DNA from: Reticulitermes speratus
Lineage: Eukaryota > Arthropoda > Insecta > Blattodea > Rhinotermitidae
DNA: 64,000 nucleotides
Direction of reading: 5' to 3'
Assembly: GCA_021186555.1 (NCBI GenBank)
Contig: JAJKFL010000042.1
Coordinates: 19,528,021 to 19,592,020, forward strand
The position numbers and the translations under genes were made by a program. The notes under the pieces were generated by a model. That model had not been told where the DNA came from and ran no database searches. It saw only the letters and a program-made list of their open reading frames with translations. Below are positions 1 through 9,394 of this stretch, in pieces (positions within the stretch are counted from its first letter, which is position 1; the number at the start of each line of letters is the position of its first letter).

Positions 1-952
1 TGTTTACGCAAATAATGATATCTATAGTCAGAGATGGATAATAAGAGTGGGAAATTACTGAAGTTCGTTACAATCATTTTAAGAGATTTTGGTGCTACTG
101 ATTTTGCAAATATATTTATCACAAAATTTTGCTTTCTCTGATGAAACAGATTTCGACATCACGGCCAGTTATTGCTCTCTTTGTGCATGCCTGAACAATT
201 CAATAATTGTTTAGAGTGCATTCGACAGTGCACTGGGGAACATTTTTTTCACGCTAACTTGAAACGTGCTGAAAAATATTTGTCCCTTTAGTTTCTTTGT
301 AATCCATACATATTCTGTCCTGAATTCAACTCACATCGAAATAGCTTAAAACTGTTGTTTGAACAAAATACAATTTTTTTATAGTGGCTTCATGAGAGAT
401 AAATCAGTATTGAAATTCAAGTTGTGACAGTTGAAAACACTTTTGTTGATTTCATATGATATGTTCGTTGTTAATTTGTAGCTTTGTGGTGAAAGAACGT
501 CATTAACAAATATATATTATATTCTTGCTTGATGACGGAAATAGAGCAGGTTCCGGAAGGTTGTGGTTTGACAGAAAGAAAAACCGTGGGGCGTCCTAAA
601 TATTTGTCACATTATGTGCATTCTATTACAGAATTAATCTTAGGTGGTAACGGGAGAAGAAAGAGCCACTTTATGATAGTAACGTACGTGATAGCACTTT
701 AAAACTTTCCGGACATATCGCTATACATCTGATGCCCATTATGCTAGAAATTAGCACATTCACATGCAAATAAGGCTTCCCGATTTACTGTTAGTAGTTG
801 TACCCGTGCGAATAATTTGCACGTAAAAACAGTAAGTTACTTAATCAACAAAAATACAGCATCTTGATCTCAATAAACATTAAAAATTATACTTCCTAGT
901 CCTTGATGCTGGGTAATTTCTTTTGGATGTCAACGGATCATTAGCAACGTGT
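1..952. other. Unannotated AT-rich stretch
   Basis: I see no recognisable gene, repeat family or tRNA-like sequence here. Reading frames are short and lack coding character. It is probably intergenic or intronic DNA. Confidence 0.5.
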
Positions 953-953
953 A

Positions 954-989
<36 letters not shown>

Positions 990-990
990 C
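954..990. repeat. (AAT)n microsatellite
   Basis: About a dozen perfect AAT/ATA triplets lie immediately before a short foldback sequence. Simple repeats like this often mark the tail of a retroposed element, but no element body is visible upstream. Confidence 0.9.
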
Positions 991-1075
991 GACAGCTCTG
1001 CCTCAAGCGGAGGCCAAGGGAAGTAAGTAAGGTATGCTAGCTTTCCTTGGCCTCCTCTTGAGACAACACTGTCAA
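990..1075. repeat. Short foldback repeat next to the (AAT)n tract
   Basis: Two arms of about 33 bases are imperfect reverse complements of each other. Both carry a version of CCTC-aag-GGAGGCCAAGG, and a spacer of about 17 bases separates them. The sequence could form a stable hairpin. Its family is unknown, and adjacency to the triplet repeat suggests the two arrived together. Confidence 0.6.
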
Positions 1076-1242
1076 TTTTTAACGTTAGCTTTTTTGTTAG
1101 AAACAGTTTTTGGAGAAGAAATTAATAATAACAAAGGAGATTGCCATAAAAACCGAATCATAAGCTTTCTAGAAATGCCTGTCTTGAAAAGATCCATTTG
1201 GTTGTTCAGCAGATCATATTGTCGCAAACAAACCTTACCGTG

Positions 1243-1412
1243 AGATTTACGCTCTTCTGGGATATTACGCGGGCGTCGTGTGGTAATAGTTTACCGACGT
1301 TTCGGGACGTGTCGGTCCCATCTTCAGGAGTCAAGAGTCCGGGACCGACACGTCCCGAAACGTCGGTAAACTATTACCACCCGACGCCGCGTAATACCCA
1401 GAAGAGTGCAGA
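1243..1412. mobile_element. Palindromic hammerhead-bearing (Penelope-like) element
   Basis: Two inverted arms meet near 1330-1340. Each arm carries the motif TTTACCGACGTTTCGGGAC or its complement and ends in a ctcttctggg-type block. Read on the minus strand, 1290-1329 gives a complete hammerhead core: CTGAAGA, then a GGGAC/GTCCC stem II, then GAAAC and GTC. The plus-strand arm keeps the stem II and GAAA part but lacks the CTGAAGA half. Hammerhead motifs of this minimal kind are known from the terminal repeats of Penelope-like retroelements. The assignment to that class is by motif only, as no reverse transcriptase is present here. Confidence 0.75.
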
Positions 1413-1420
1413 TCTCATCA

Positions 1421-2903
1421 ACATCGCGGCGCAAGCCTGAAATCAAACCTTACCGTATTAATACGTATGATTATACAAGAACGCCAAACGTCTTCATATA
1501 AGCTATTTCAGGTCACATATAAACTGCTACAATTGTTAAGGACGTAATCAAATATTAGTCGTAGGGTAAGGTTAGCTCTTATGTCTATAACATTTTTATT
1601 TGCGTAAACTTTAGACTACCGACATTTATTGTTCTTTGTATTTAGCCGCTTCATCATGGCTCTCAGAGTTAAATTCTTGGAAAGGACATGACCAATGTTT
1701 TTTGTTACACGTAGTATAGTTGATCTAAGCTTCGGTAATTATATTTTACATGCTGATAACCATATTGTAGTGCATGCGTCTGTCTGAATTTCTGTATGTT
1801 TGAATTGTTTAATTGCACTTTAATATTGGGGTTCTTTATGAAATATACTCTTTAGTTTTGGCAAGAAACGGTAGCGAGCAACATGTTCTGCGGCATTAAA
1901 CCTTCTCGGGAAGAGTCTAAAAATAACATATTTATGTTGAGAACTGTGCGGGAACAGTGCTTGAACTTGAGATGAATGCTAAACATAGTTTGTGTAAGTC
2001 TTGTGCAAAGTGTTCTTAAAGTTATGTCGCAGATTGCAAGCTCTGCCTTTATAACAACACGAAAAACCAAATTATAAGATCTTAGTTGCCGTGTATTGGT
2101 GAGTGAATTTCAAAGTGAATTCCGTTCGTCGCTTTGTACACGTCAAATCAGGAAAAGATTTTCAGCCTACAGATTCAGATGTGTCCCCTCGTCTTTGTTT
2201 TTAACACTTCGTAGTATTTGCCTGGCATTTTCCCGTGGTAGATGTCTATTGGAATGAGGTTCGGATGTGTAGCTATGATCAAGACTTTAAACCTCCTACT
2301 CCTCCAACCCTTCGGGCTAGAATTATTCGGAATTTTGCAAAAAATCCCAGGGTGTTTTGGAGCACCAGGCGTATGCGTTGTCCCAAATTGGAGGTGGTAG
2401 TGTTGTATTAATACATGATGTACTCCACAATACGAAGAGAGATTGCTCGCGTAAATCAAAATGAGTCCCTTGAATGAAGGTGAATTTTTAGATAAGGTTC
2501 CACACTTTGGTCGCGTTGATCTCCAGACTTCACTGTACTGTAATATTACCGATGATAAAACGCGATGCAAGTGGTATTGAGTGTCGTATTAATCAAATGA
2601 CTACATGAAGCAAGAAGTTGGAGAATATATGCATAGACTAAATGTTATGACATGTTTACTTCTCTACAGATCCGGTGTTCTGGATGCTGTTTGTTTCCAG
2701 TATGCTATAAACGCCGCTAGAACTGATATGATCGACACCATTCACGAAGCATGAATGCCACTGCCCGTACGTACGGAGCGGCGTTGTGAACGCGGCCGGT
2801 TGTCCGATCTGAAAGAAAATTGACAGAATTCAACAAATTTTCGAAAAACTGTCACTTTTAAATTAATGAACATCCGTTCAGCTGCTCTCATTTTTCTATG
2901 CGT
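1421..2903. other. Unannotated stretch
   Basis: The first 20 bases or so (gcggcgcaagcctgaaatca) continue the flank that also accompanies the hammerhead palindrome at 52569. Beyond that I see no gene or repeat. Confidence 0.45.
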
Positions 2904-2914
2904 ACTAATAGACA

Positions 2915-3201
2915 AGCGCCCGGTATAGCGTCGTCGGTTTAGCGACTCGCTACGGGCTGGATGGTCCGGGGTTCGAACCTCTGTGTAGACGAGATTTTCG
3001 TACCCGTCCAAACTGGTCCCGAGGCTCACCCAGCCTCCTGTACAAAGGGTACCGAGTGTTTTTCGCAGGGGTAAAGCGGCCGGGGCGTTGCGTTAACCAC
3101 TCACCCAACCTAGCGCGGAGGTTAAAAAAGAGAGGAGATCTATACCTCCAATCCCCCTCTGGGCCTTCATGGCCTGTTATAAGTCGAACTTTAACTCTTT
3201 T
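2915..3201 (+). mobile_element. tRNA-derived SINE (family B), full length with target duplication
   Basis: The head has a tRNA-like promoter: an A-box-like tagcg...gctggatgg and a clear B box, GGGGTTCGAACCTC. The body carries family landmarks shared with other copies in this window: 'gaggctcacccagcctcctg', 'ggtaaagcggccggggcg', 'ctatacctcc' and 'ccttcatggcctg'. An 11-base direct repeat, actaatagaca, flanks the element at 2904-2914 and 3202-3212, which fits LINE-mediated retroposition. It encodes no protein; RNA polymerase III would transcribe it. Confidence 0.85.
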
Positions 3202-3212
3202 ACTAATAGACA

Positions 3213-3604
3213 GACGGTGGGACAGATAGAGCTATTTAGTAAGAACTTTACATCCATGCGAACGCGCCTGCAAATTCAGATGCTTAGCTGTTCCTGCAAT
3301 TCAAGGCGTGTTTTACTCTGCTGTAGAAAGAACTGAAATGCAGATTACCCGAGACGATCTTATAATTACAAAAGCTGCTGTAATGTATCGAGAAATATAG
3401 GTAAATATTTACACTGTAAACTTCGTTACATTTTTGATTCATGTTTGTGACATCAATTACAAAAGAACAACGCTGTGAAACAACACCATTACACTCCAAG
3501 TACGCTATAGGCCGTGTATTGTTAATTTAATAAAGAATATGATTTAGTACACTCATAATGGCGCAATGTCGGTAACTAATTTAAAATTATTTCCATTTTA
3601 TTAC
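3213..3604. other. Unannotated stretch
   Basis: AT-rich sequence lies between the SINE and a tRNA-like relic. I recognise nothing in it. Confidence 0.4.
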
Positions 3605-3677
3605 CACAGAGACGCTTTGGAATCGAAGCCTTTGTATTACAAAGCCATTACGCTAACCACTATATCACTGGAGATAC
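3605..3677 (-). pseudogene. tRNA-like relic (SINE head or tRNA pseudogene)
   Basis: The minus strand reads like a tRNA internal promoter: TATAGTGGTTAGCGTAATGG resembles an A box, and GCTTCGATTCC resembles a B box about 35 bases later. The stems do not close well, and the anticodon region (GGCTTTGTAATACAAAG) is rearranged, so it is unlikely to be a working tRNA. A decayed tRNA-derived SINE head is the simplest reading. Confidence 0.45.
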
Positions 3678-3888
3678 TTAATGCCTTCATAAAATTATAG
3701 GGAAAGAGCGATGGAAAAATTAACGTACTAAGTGGCTTGATGAAACGGGAGAAGGTTATGAAGAAGAGGAGGTACTTTAACTTAAAACATACACAAGTTA
3801 ATGATAACCTCAAATGACAAAAGAAAGAGTATTTTGTGCTTATAAAATATTATATTTTCGTTGGCTAATAAACTCTTTATTATCTGAC

Positions 3889-4160
3889 GATTATTCATTC
3901 TGTAGTCTGTCTTACGACAGGTCCGTAGCCTCTTCCAAAGCGAGTTCTCCATAGGGTACGGGCTAGTGCCCCCTCTTTTAATTTCCAGTAACGTCTCTTT
4001 TCCTTAAGGTCATCCAGTAGCTGCTTACGCCTTCTTCCTCGTCTTCCCGTCATTTCTATCCTTCCCTCTAACTTTCCTTCAATCACGTGTTTTAGAAGGC
4101 AGTTTCTACGCAAGATATAACCAATCTAGTTAGCATTTCTTCTTTTTATTTTATATATTT
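3889..4160 (-). mobile_element. 5'-truncated LINE (family A) 3' end, copy 1
   Basis: The minus-strand frame encodes the C-terminus of a LINE reverse-transcriptase protein. It runs from a remnant of the K-R-R-x-N-W-I-G block through RRNCLLKHVIEGKLEG and ends VVRQTTE-stop. The same tail is found at 5947-7670 and 23206-23837. After the stop the sequence runs into GAATGAATA, matching the short GAAT-type tail of copy 3. Everything upstream of the last 85 codons or so is missing, as expected from incomplete reverse transcription. Confidence 0.85.
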
Positions 4161-4580
4161 TACTTTATTGGCCACACAAATGTTTTGTGCACAATGTGCT
4201 TTGCGCATGAAGGTCGATTGAAGAAGCGTTCACGAGTAATTCTTTCTTCAGAATCCGAACATAAACGCTTTAAATAACAACATACCTTAACTCGACTTAG
4301 TAAAGTCCTCCTTAAGAATCTAATGGTTGTTCAGCTTTAGAAAGCAATTTTGTTCCTTTTATTGAACCACAAGCTTCATGATCTTGTTCACCACAAATCG
4401 TCACTTTACTGTATTCTGACCCACTCCAGTACACATTGAACCTTCATGTTCCTACTTCTGTAAAATCAATTCGAATATATTTTACATTGTTTGTTCCGTG
4501 CATTGTGAAAATTAAAAGCTTATATACGCTTATTGTGACCTATGTTATTGCTGTAAGTTTTATGGAAACTTTGATGTCAG
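4161..4580. other. Unannotated stretch
   Basis: Lies between a LINE tail and a hammerhead-like motif. Nothing recognised. Confidence 0.4.
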
Positions 4581-4622
4581 CTCTCTGAATTTGGCGAGAT
4601 AATAACGCCGAAACATGTAGCA
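4581..4622 (+). ncRNA. Degenerate hammerhead ribozyme motif
   Basis: CTCTGAATTTGGCG, a short loop, CGCC, then CCGAAACATGTAG. Stem II (GGCG/CGCC) and GAAAC are intact and a GUA cleavage-type triplet follows. The first core segment, however, is CTGAATT instead of CTGANGA. It is probably a decayed Penelope-like end; no inverted partner is seen. Confidence 0.5.
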
Positions 4623-4770
4623 GCTGTGTAAAAGATAGTAGGAATAAGATGTAGTAGAATAGTGCATTTATTGGCGTTATATGTTTTTTTTTTTTACTTT
4701 CCATTTGAATGTATTTCCATCGGCGCTTAAGTCTTCCAGTTGGTCTCCTTCCTAACGGCGTTGTATACTA

Positions 4771-4782
4771 CCCCCCCCCCCC
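4771..4782. repeat. Poly-C tract (12 bases)
   Basis: An uninterrupted run of twelve C. Its length is likely to vary between individuals or assemblies. Confidence 0.9.
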
Positions 4783-4876
4783 GCCTCCCTCTTATGTTAC
4801 ATCGTCGCCCGACTTATCACTTTCTTTGTCCATTTTTTAAAGTGTAAATATTTTCCTCAGCATTTTGCCATGAAGG

Positions 4877-5165
4877 GGGCCGGGGTAGCATAATCCGTGT
4901 AGTAACTAGGCTATGGGTTGTTTCGAATTTCACGAGGAACGCGAGATTTTTCTTTTCCCTAAAGAGTACAGATCGGCATATCGGCTCTGGGGCCCACCCA
5001 ATGTCCTATGCAGGGAGTTCCGAGGGTTTTATCAAAGAGGCTAAAGCGGCCGGCGCATGAAGCTGACCAGTCACCTCCATATAGTGCCAATGTTAAGAAT
5101 GATTGAACTATACCTCCCCTCCACAATATGTCTTCGTGGCGTGAACAGGGACACCTTACCTTTGT
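4877..5165 (+). mobile_element. tRNA-derived SINE (family B), diverged
   Basis: It shares the family order with the 2915 copy: 'ggggtagcataatccgtgtagtaactaggctatggg' in place of the tRNA head, 'ctctggggcccaccca', 'gctaaagcggccggcgcatg', 'ctatacctcccctcc', then 'gtcttcgtggcgtg'. The B box has decayed to ttgtttcgaatttc. An A-rich run follows at about 5173. Divergence suggests an older insertion. Confidence 0.75.
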
Positions 5166-5946
5166 TTGCTGTGAAAAAAAAAAACTTCAGTAATTTTTTT
5201 CCCTTGGACTGACAGAGCAAGATTCGCACTCGTATAAGGACGGATAAAATTATTATGCGTGTAATGACTTTTGAACAGCTAATTGCTGCTCAAGTAGTTG
5301 AATAAGTTTCCTTCATTCATGGAAGCAAAATGTGTTTACTGTGTTTACAAGAATCCGCCGTCGGACCCTAGCCTGAGCCAGATGAATCTCCTGTTATTTT
5401 GCACATGTCACTTCCTTAGGAATCGTCTTCCCATTTATACCTTCTTTTACAAAAGTGGTCTCCTCAATTGTAAGATTTGTTGGCCATCTTCCTACAGTGT
5501 ACTACTGTAGCGACCTGGGAGTGTCTGAAGAAGATGTCTGAATAGCGTGACAAGAAAACGGTTCACTCCCGGCAGTAGCTTGAGTACCCTTTACTATCCT
5601 AAGTACGATTTAATAGCCAAATTCGGGCATATGAATGAAAAGTGTTCGAGCCATCGTAATGTTCTTAAGCAATTAATAAACGAAGTGCCAAGTTTAGTGG
5701 TACTGCTCGGTCATATCCAGAAGTGAGTGAATTCTGCAGAAAATCAGGACCAGCCAAAGTAGTATTCTATAAAAATATATTTGTTTAACGATTCTAAAAA
5801 CCATTGCAAATATAACAAGATCTTAAGTAAACCCAGAATTTAAAATAACTTCCAAATAAGTAATTGTTACATCACTCTCAGCTTCAGTATCTAAACTCGT
5901 AAGTTAGCTACTAATGTGCCAGTAAACTTGAATATGCATTTCCGGT
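5166..5946. other. Unannotated stretch
   Basis: A short A-run at 5174-5184 follows the SINE. The rest shows no gene or repeat I can name. A 70-codon frame at 5298-5510 has no recognisable domain. Confidence 0.4.
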
Positions 5947-7670
5947 TATCTGTATCATTCCGTAGTCTGTCTTACAACAGGTTCGTAGCCTCCAAAGCGA
6001 ATTCTCCACAGTGTGCGATCTAGTGCTTCCTCTTTCAATTTCCAGCATCGTCTCTTTTCCTTAAGGTCATCCAATAGCTGCTTACGTCTTCTCCCTCGTC
6101 TTCCCGTCATTTCTATCCTTCCTTCTAACTTTCCTTCAATCACGTGTTTCAGAAGGCAGTTTCTGCGCAAGATGTGACCAATTCAGTTAGCCTTTCTTCT
6201 TTTTATTGTATGTAGGATATTCCTCTCCTCCTTGACTCTGTGTAATACTACTTCATTTCTCACACGATCGGACCAAATGATCTTCTCCATTCTTCTCCAG
6301 CACCACATTTCAAAACTTTCCAGATACTTCTGATCTACTTTCCAAAGTGTCCACGTTTCAGCACCATACAAAGCAATGCTCCAAATATAGCACTTTACTG
6401 CTTTCTTCCTTAAGTTTGCTGGTGAAAAGATTCTTCTTCTTGTTGAATGCTGCTTTTGCCATGGTAATTCTGGATTTAATTTCGCGTGTACACTTTGCAT
6501 AACTTATTATCATGCTACCAAAATAATTGAAATATTCCACATTCTCCAATTGCTTTTGATCTATCATAATTTTTATTGTTGATGGTTGCCTTGATATTCT
6601 CATTACCTTAGTTTTTCCACATTCTTTTCCATTCCATAGCGTCTTTCAAGTTAAATTAGTCTATCAACCATGCCCTGTAGCACCTTTTCTTCCCTAGCCA
6701 GTAGCACAACGTCATCTGCATATTTTACTGTGCGAATTACTTGTCCTCCTATTTTGTAGTCTCCTAACCCTTCAAGAGCTTCCTTGGTAAGGTACTCGCT
6801 GTATAAGTTGAACAGAATCGGCGACAAACAGCAACCTTGTCTAACTCCACTTCCAATATTTATAGTCCGACAAATGTACATTTTATTCACTATTAATTGC
6901 GTAACACAGTCCTACATGTTGCGAGCCTTATTCTGGCTCATCGTCAGGGACTCAGTATTTTAAATTACACATTTCCAATCTTCACACTCCTCGTCTTCCC
7001 TTGGTCCAGTCGTATTTTGACACTCTGTTCCATGTACAATTTGCTGATCAATCTTCTTTCGCGTCAGTCTATCCCAATTCCCTTTAGGATCTGCATTAAT
7101 TTGGTCCAGTTGACGCGGTCAAATGCCTTCCGCCAGTCTATGAAGCAAGCACACAATTCCTCGTCTATGACCAAGGTTCGTTCTGATATTATTCTCAGCA
7201 TCCCAGTTGCATCCCTAGTTCCTTTTCCTCTTCTAAATCGTAACTGATCTTCTCCAAGCACATCCTCAGTCTTATTTTCAATCCTTCTTCTAAGTATCAT
7301 CGCTACTATATTTGCTGCATGTGCGATTATGCTGATTGTGCGATGGTCGCTGCATTTTGTAGCTTTGGGCTTCTTCTTTAAGGCAATCATTGTAACTTCA
7401 ATGAAATCTCTGGGCCACTCTCCAGTTACATATATGCTGTTATGATCAGCTGTGTCATTAGTCTGAGACCATCTTCTCCCAACAACTTGAGTACATCCCC
7501 AGGTACATCATCATCTCCTGTAGCCTTCTTATCCCTAATCTCCTTGATAGCTTTTTCCACATCACTTTGCAAAATATAAAGGCCTTTCTCGTCTTCATCT
7601 ACTTCTACTTCACTACTTATCTGCAGGCCTATTACATTAATTACCAAAATCGTCCCTTTCATTTTCAGCC
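5947..7670 (-). mobile_element. Decayed LINE (family A), copy 2: reverse transcriptase and C-terminus
   Basis: Several broken minus-strand frames follow the order of a non-LTR reverse transcriptase. At about 7660-7426 is the pre-RT segment (KATGDDDVPGDVLKLLG). At 7390-7064 are the early RT motifs (LRRRIE...EDQLRFRRGKGTRDA, then FIDWRKAFDRVNW). At 6890-6651 come GVRQGCCLSPILFNLYSEYL and the catalytic YADDVVLLA. At 6603-5955 is the C-terminus with LYGAETWTL, MWCWRRMEKI and RRNCLLKHVIEGKLEG. The endonuclease and ORF1 are absent, so it is 5' truncated. Frameshifts separate the segments, and a hammerhead-bearing insert splits RT at 6858-6979. I cannot fix the clade by eye (RTE- or CR1-like). Confidence 0.9.
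6858..6979 (-). mobile_element. Hammerhead-bearing insert within the LINE relic
   Basis: A block of about 120 bases interrupts the LINE between the codons leading into GVRQGCC. The 7-base flank ttccaat is duplicated at 6851-6857 and 6973-6979. On the minus strand 6914-6950 reads CTGACGA, stem II GAGCC...GGCTC, then GCAAC and ATGTA. This is a hammerhead core with one change in the GAAA box. It looks like a short Penelope-like 3' end that landed after the LINE had inserted. Confidence 0.65.
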
Positions 7671-9335
7671 AAATTCGGTTACAAGCAAGACATTACAATT
7701 CTACCCTTAAATACCATATTATCCACTATGCTATTCAAATAGAAACACTATTTTCCAACTCTATACGCAACAAAGTTGACCAAACACTTTAAAGGCAGAG
7801 CGTGAAGTGGTGTCTTCAAAGATTTGCCATCTTAGAAAGCTGAAAATGCTACAGTTTGCAATTTCCAGAGGTCTGTGCAAAATCTAAGTTGACCCAAAAT
7901 AGCGATATCAAGCAGATGTTTACAATTTTCATTTCTCAGGCTCTGTGAAAGCACACGTGTACCATATTATGGCTTGAAACAGAGTCCCAGTCAGTTGTGT
8001 AGAAATAATTAAATCCAAGTTAAATAAATGAGTGATATTAAAAACGAATTAAATAAAATACCAAATCACTAGATTTCAGCCTTCATGTTATTGGATAGGA
8101 AACGGAAGATAAATGATTCGAAACTGATTGAAAGCAAGCAATCCGTTTATTGAATCTGTTCTTAATGTCATTCTTGTCGCAGTTTTGCTTCTTCGCTGTC
8201 TTTACAAAATATTCGTAATTAGCCAAGCTTTCGTCTGATTTGTTAGCAACTTTTTAGTGTAATTACAGTGTTTGTCCTATAAACCTTACATGTCTTAGAA
8301 ACTGATGTGCGGTTGACGAAATTTTACGAAGTATAATTCAGAACTGGTTTCATGTAACTTAACGAGCTGAAATTGCTGGTCTCATTTTATATCCTGTCTA
8401 GTGATTGTGCTTAATTGTTAAAAGTTACGTGTAAATCTAATACTGACACCACGTAGGATAATTAAATAGGATTTTTGGAGAGATAGAGAGAATTGCTTTC
8501 GTAGAAAATTTATGCTAAGAGGTTTCTTCATAAAAGAACAATATAAGCTTCCACTTATTTATAACATTTGTTATATTTTTTTTACATATTGCGTCATGCA
8601 TGGAACGTACCTTATGTGGGTCAGGTTCATAAAATAATTTTAATCACGCGTTCCCTGAATTCATACAATTTCAAATCTTTCATCTATGCAATTAGTAGTC
8701 ACAAAATGATTATATGAAATTTTGTGTATTGTTCTACGCTTGGGTGAATACAAGTCTATTGTAAACGACAATGTAAATACTGCGTGTTCATTAGTTAAGT
8801 GTTTCACTTTATAATGGGCTATTTATGTCACGCGTGGAATAATGACCAGGATCAATTAGTTAAACCTGTATGTATTATGACGGTGACTGAATACTACGAA
8901 TATTTTCATATTACGTGAAAACATAATATGTTAACATGAAAAGTAGAAGTTGCGTAATAAAATGTCTATTCAAACAAAAAGTTTGTTTTTGTGAAGCTGG
9001 CAATATGTCTCTTGTTTTGTATATAAGCCTATTACACATTATGACAAATAAATAGACAATTTTGGCCAGTAGGCCAGAAGGCCACTTGGAAGACCCTGGC
9101 ATTGGTGAAAGGGCGTGGACTACACTTATCTGAATCAAGATAAGGGCCAACATCGGTATGTTGTGGACACGATATTGAAGCTTCGGGCTTTGTAAAGGAC
9201 GGGTTACTTATTGACTGGACGAGCGACCTTTAGCTTGCCAAGAGCGAATCCATTTCGTAAAATTGTAATGTGTCTTGAATGTTTGTTATTAATGCCTGCA
9301 ATGGCTGCTCTGAACGAATTATTAAACTCTTTAAC
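7671..9335. other. Unannotated AT-rich stretch
   Basis: No gene, tRNA-like sequence or known repeat is seen over about 1.6 kb. Open frames are all under 80 codons and lack coding character. Confidence 0.45.
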
Positions 9336-9340
9336 CCTTC

Positions 9341-9392
9341 GCTTATGTATATGCATATATATGTGTATATATAATATATATATAATATATAA
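9341..9392. repeat. AT/GTAT dinucleotide-rich tract
   Basis: Impure (TA)n and (TATG)n sequence. Short frames on both strands here translate only the simple repeat. Confidence 0.85.
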
Positions 9393-9394
9393 AG

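Noticed and set aside
3605-3677. A functional tRNA gene on the minus strand
   Set aside because: The A and B boxes are tRNA-like, but the acceptor and anticodon stems do not pair.
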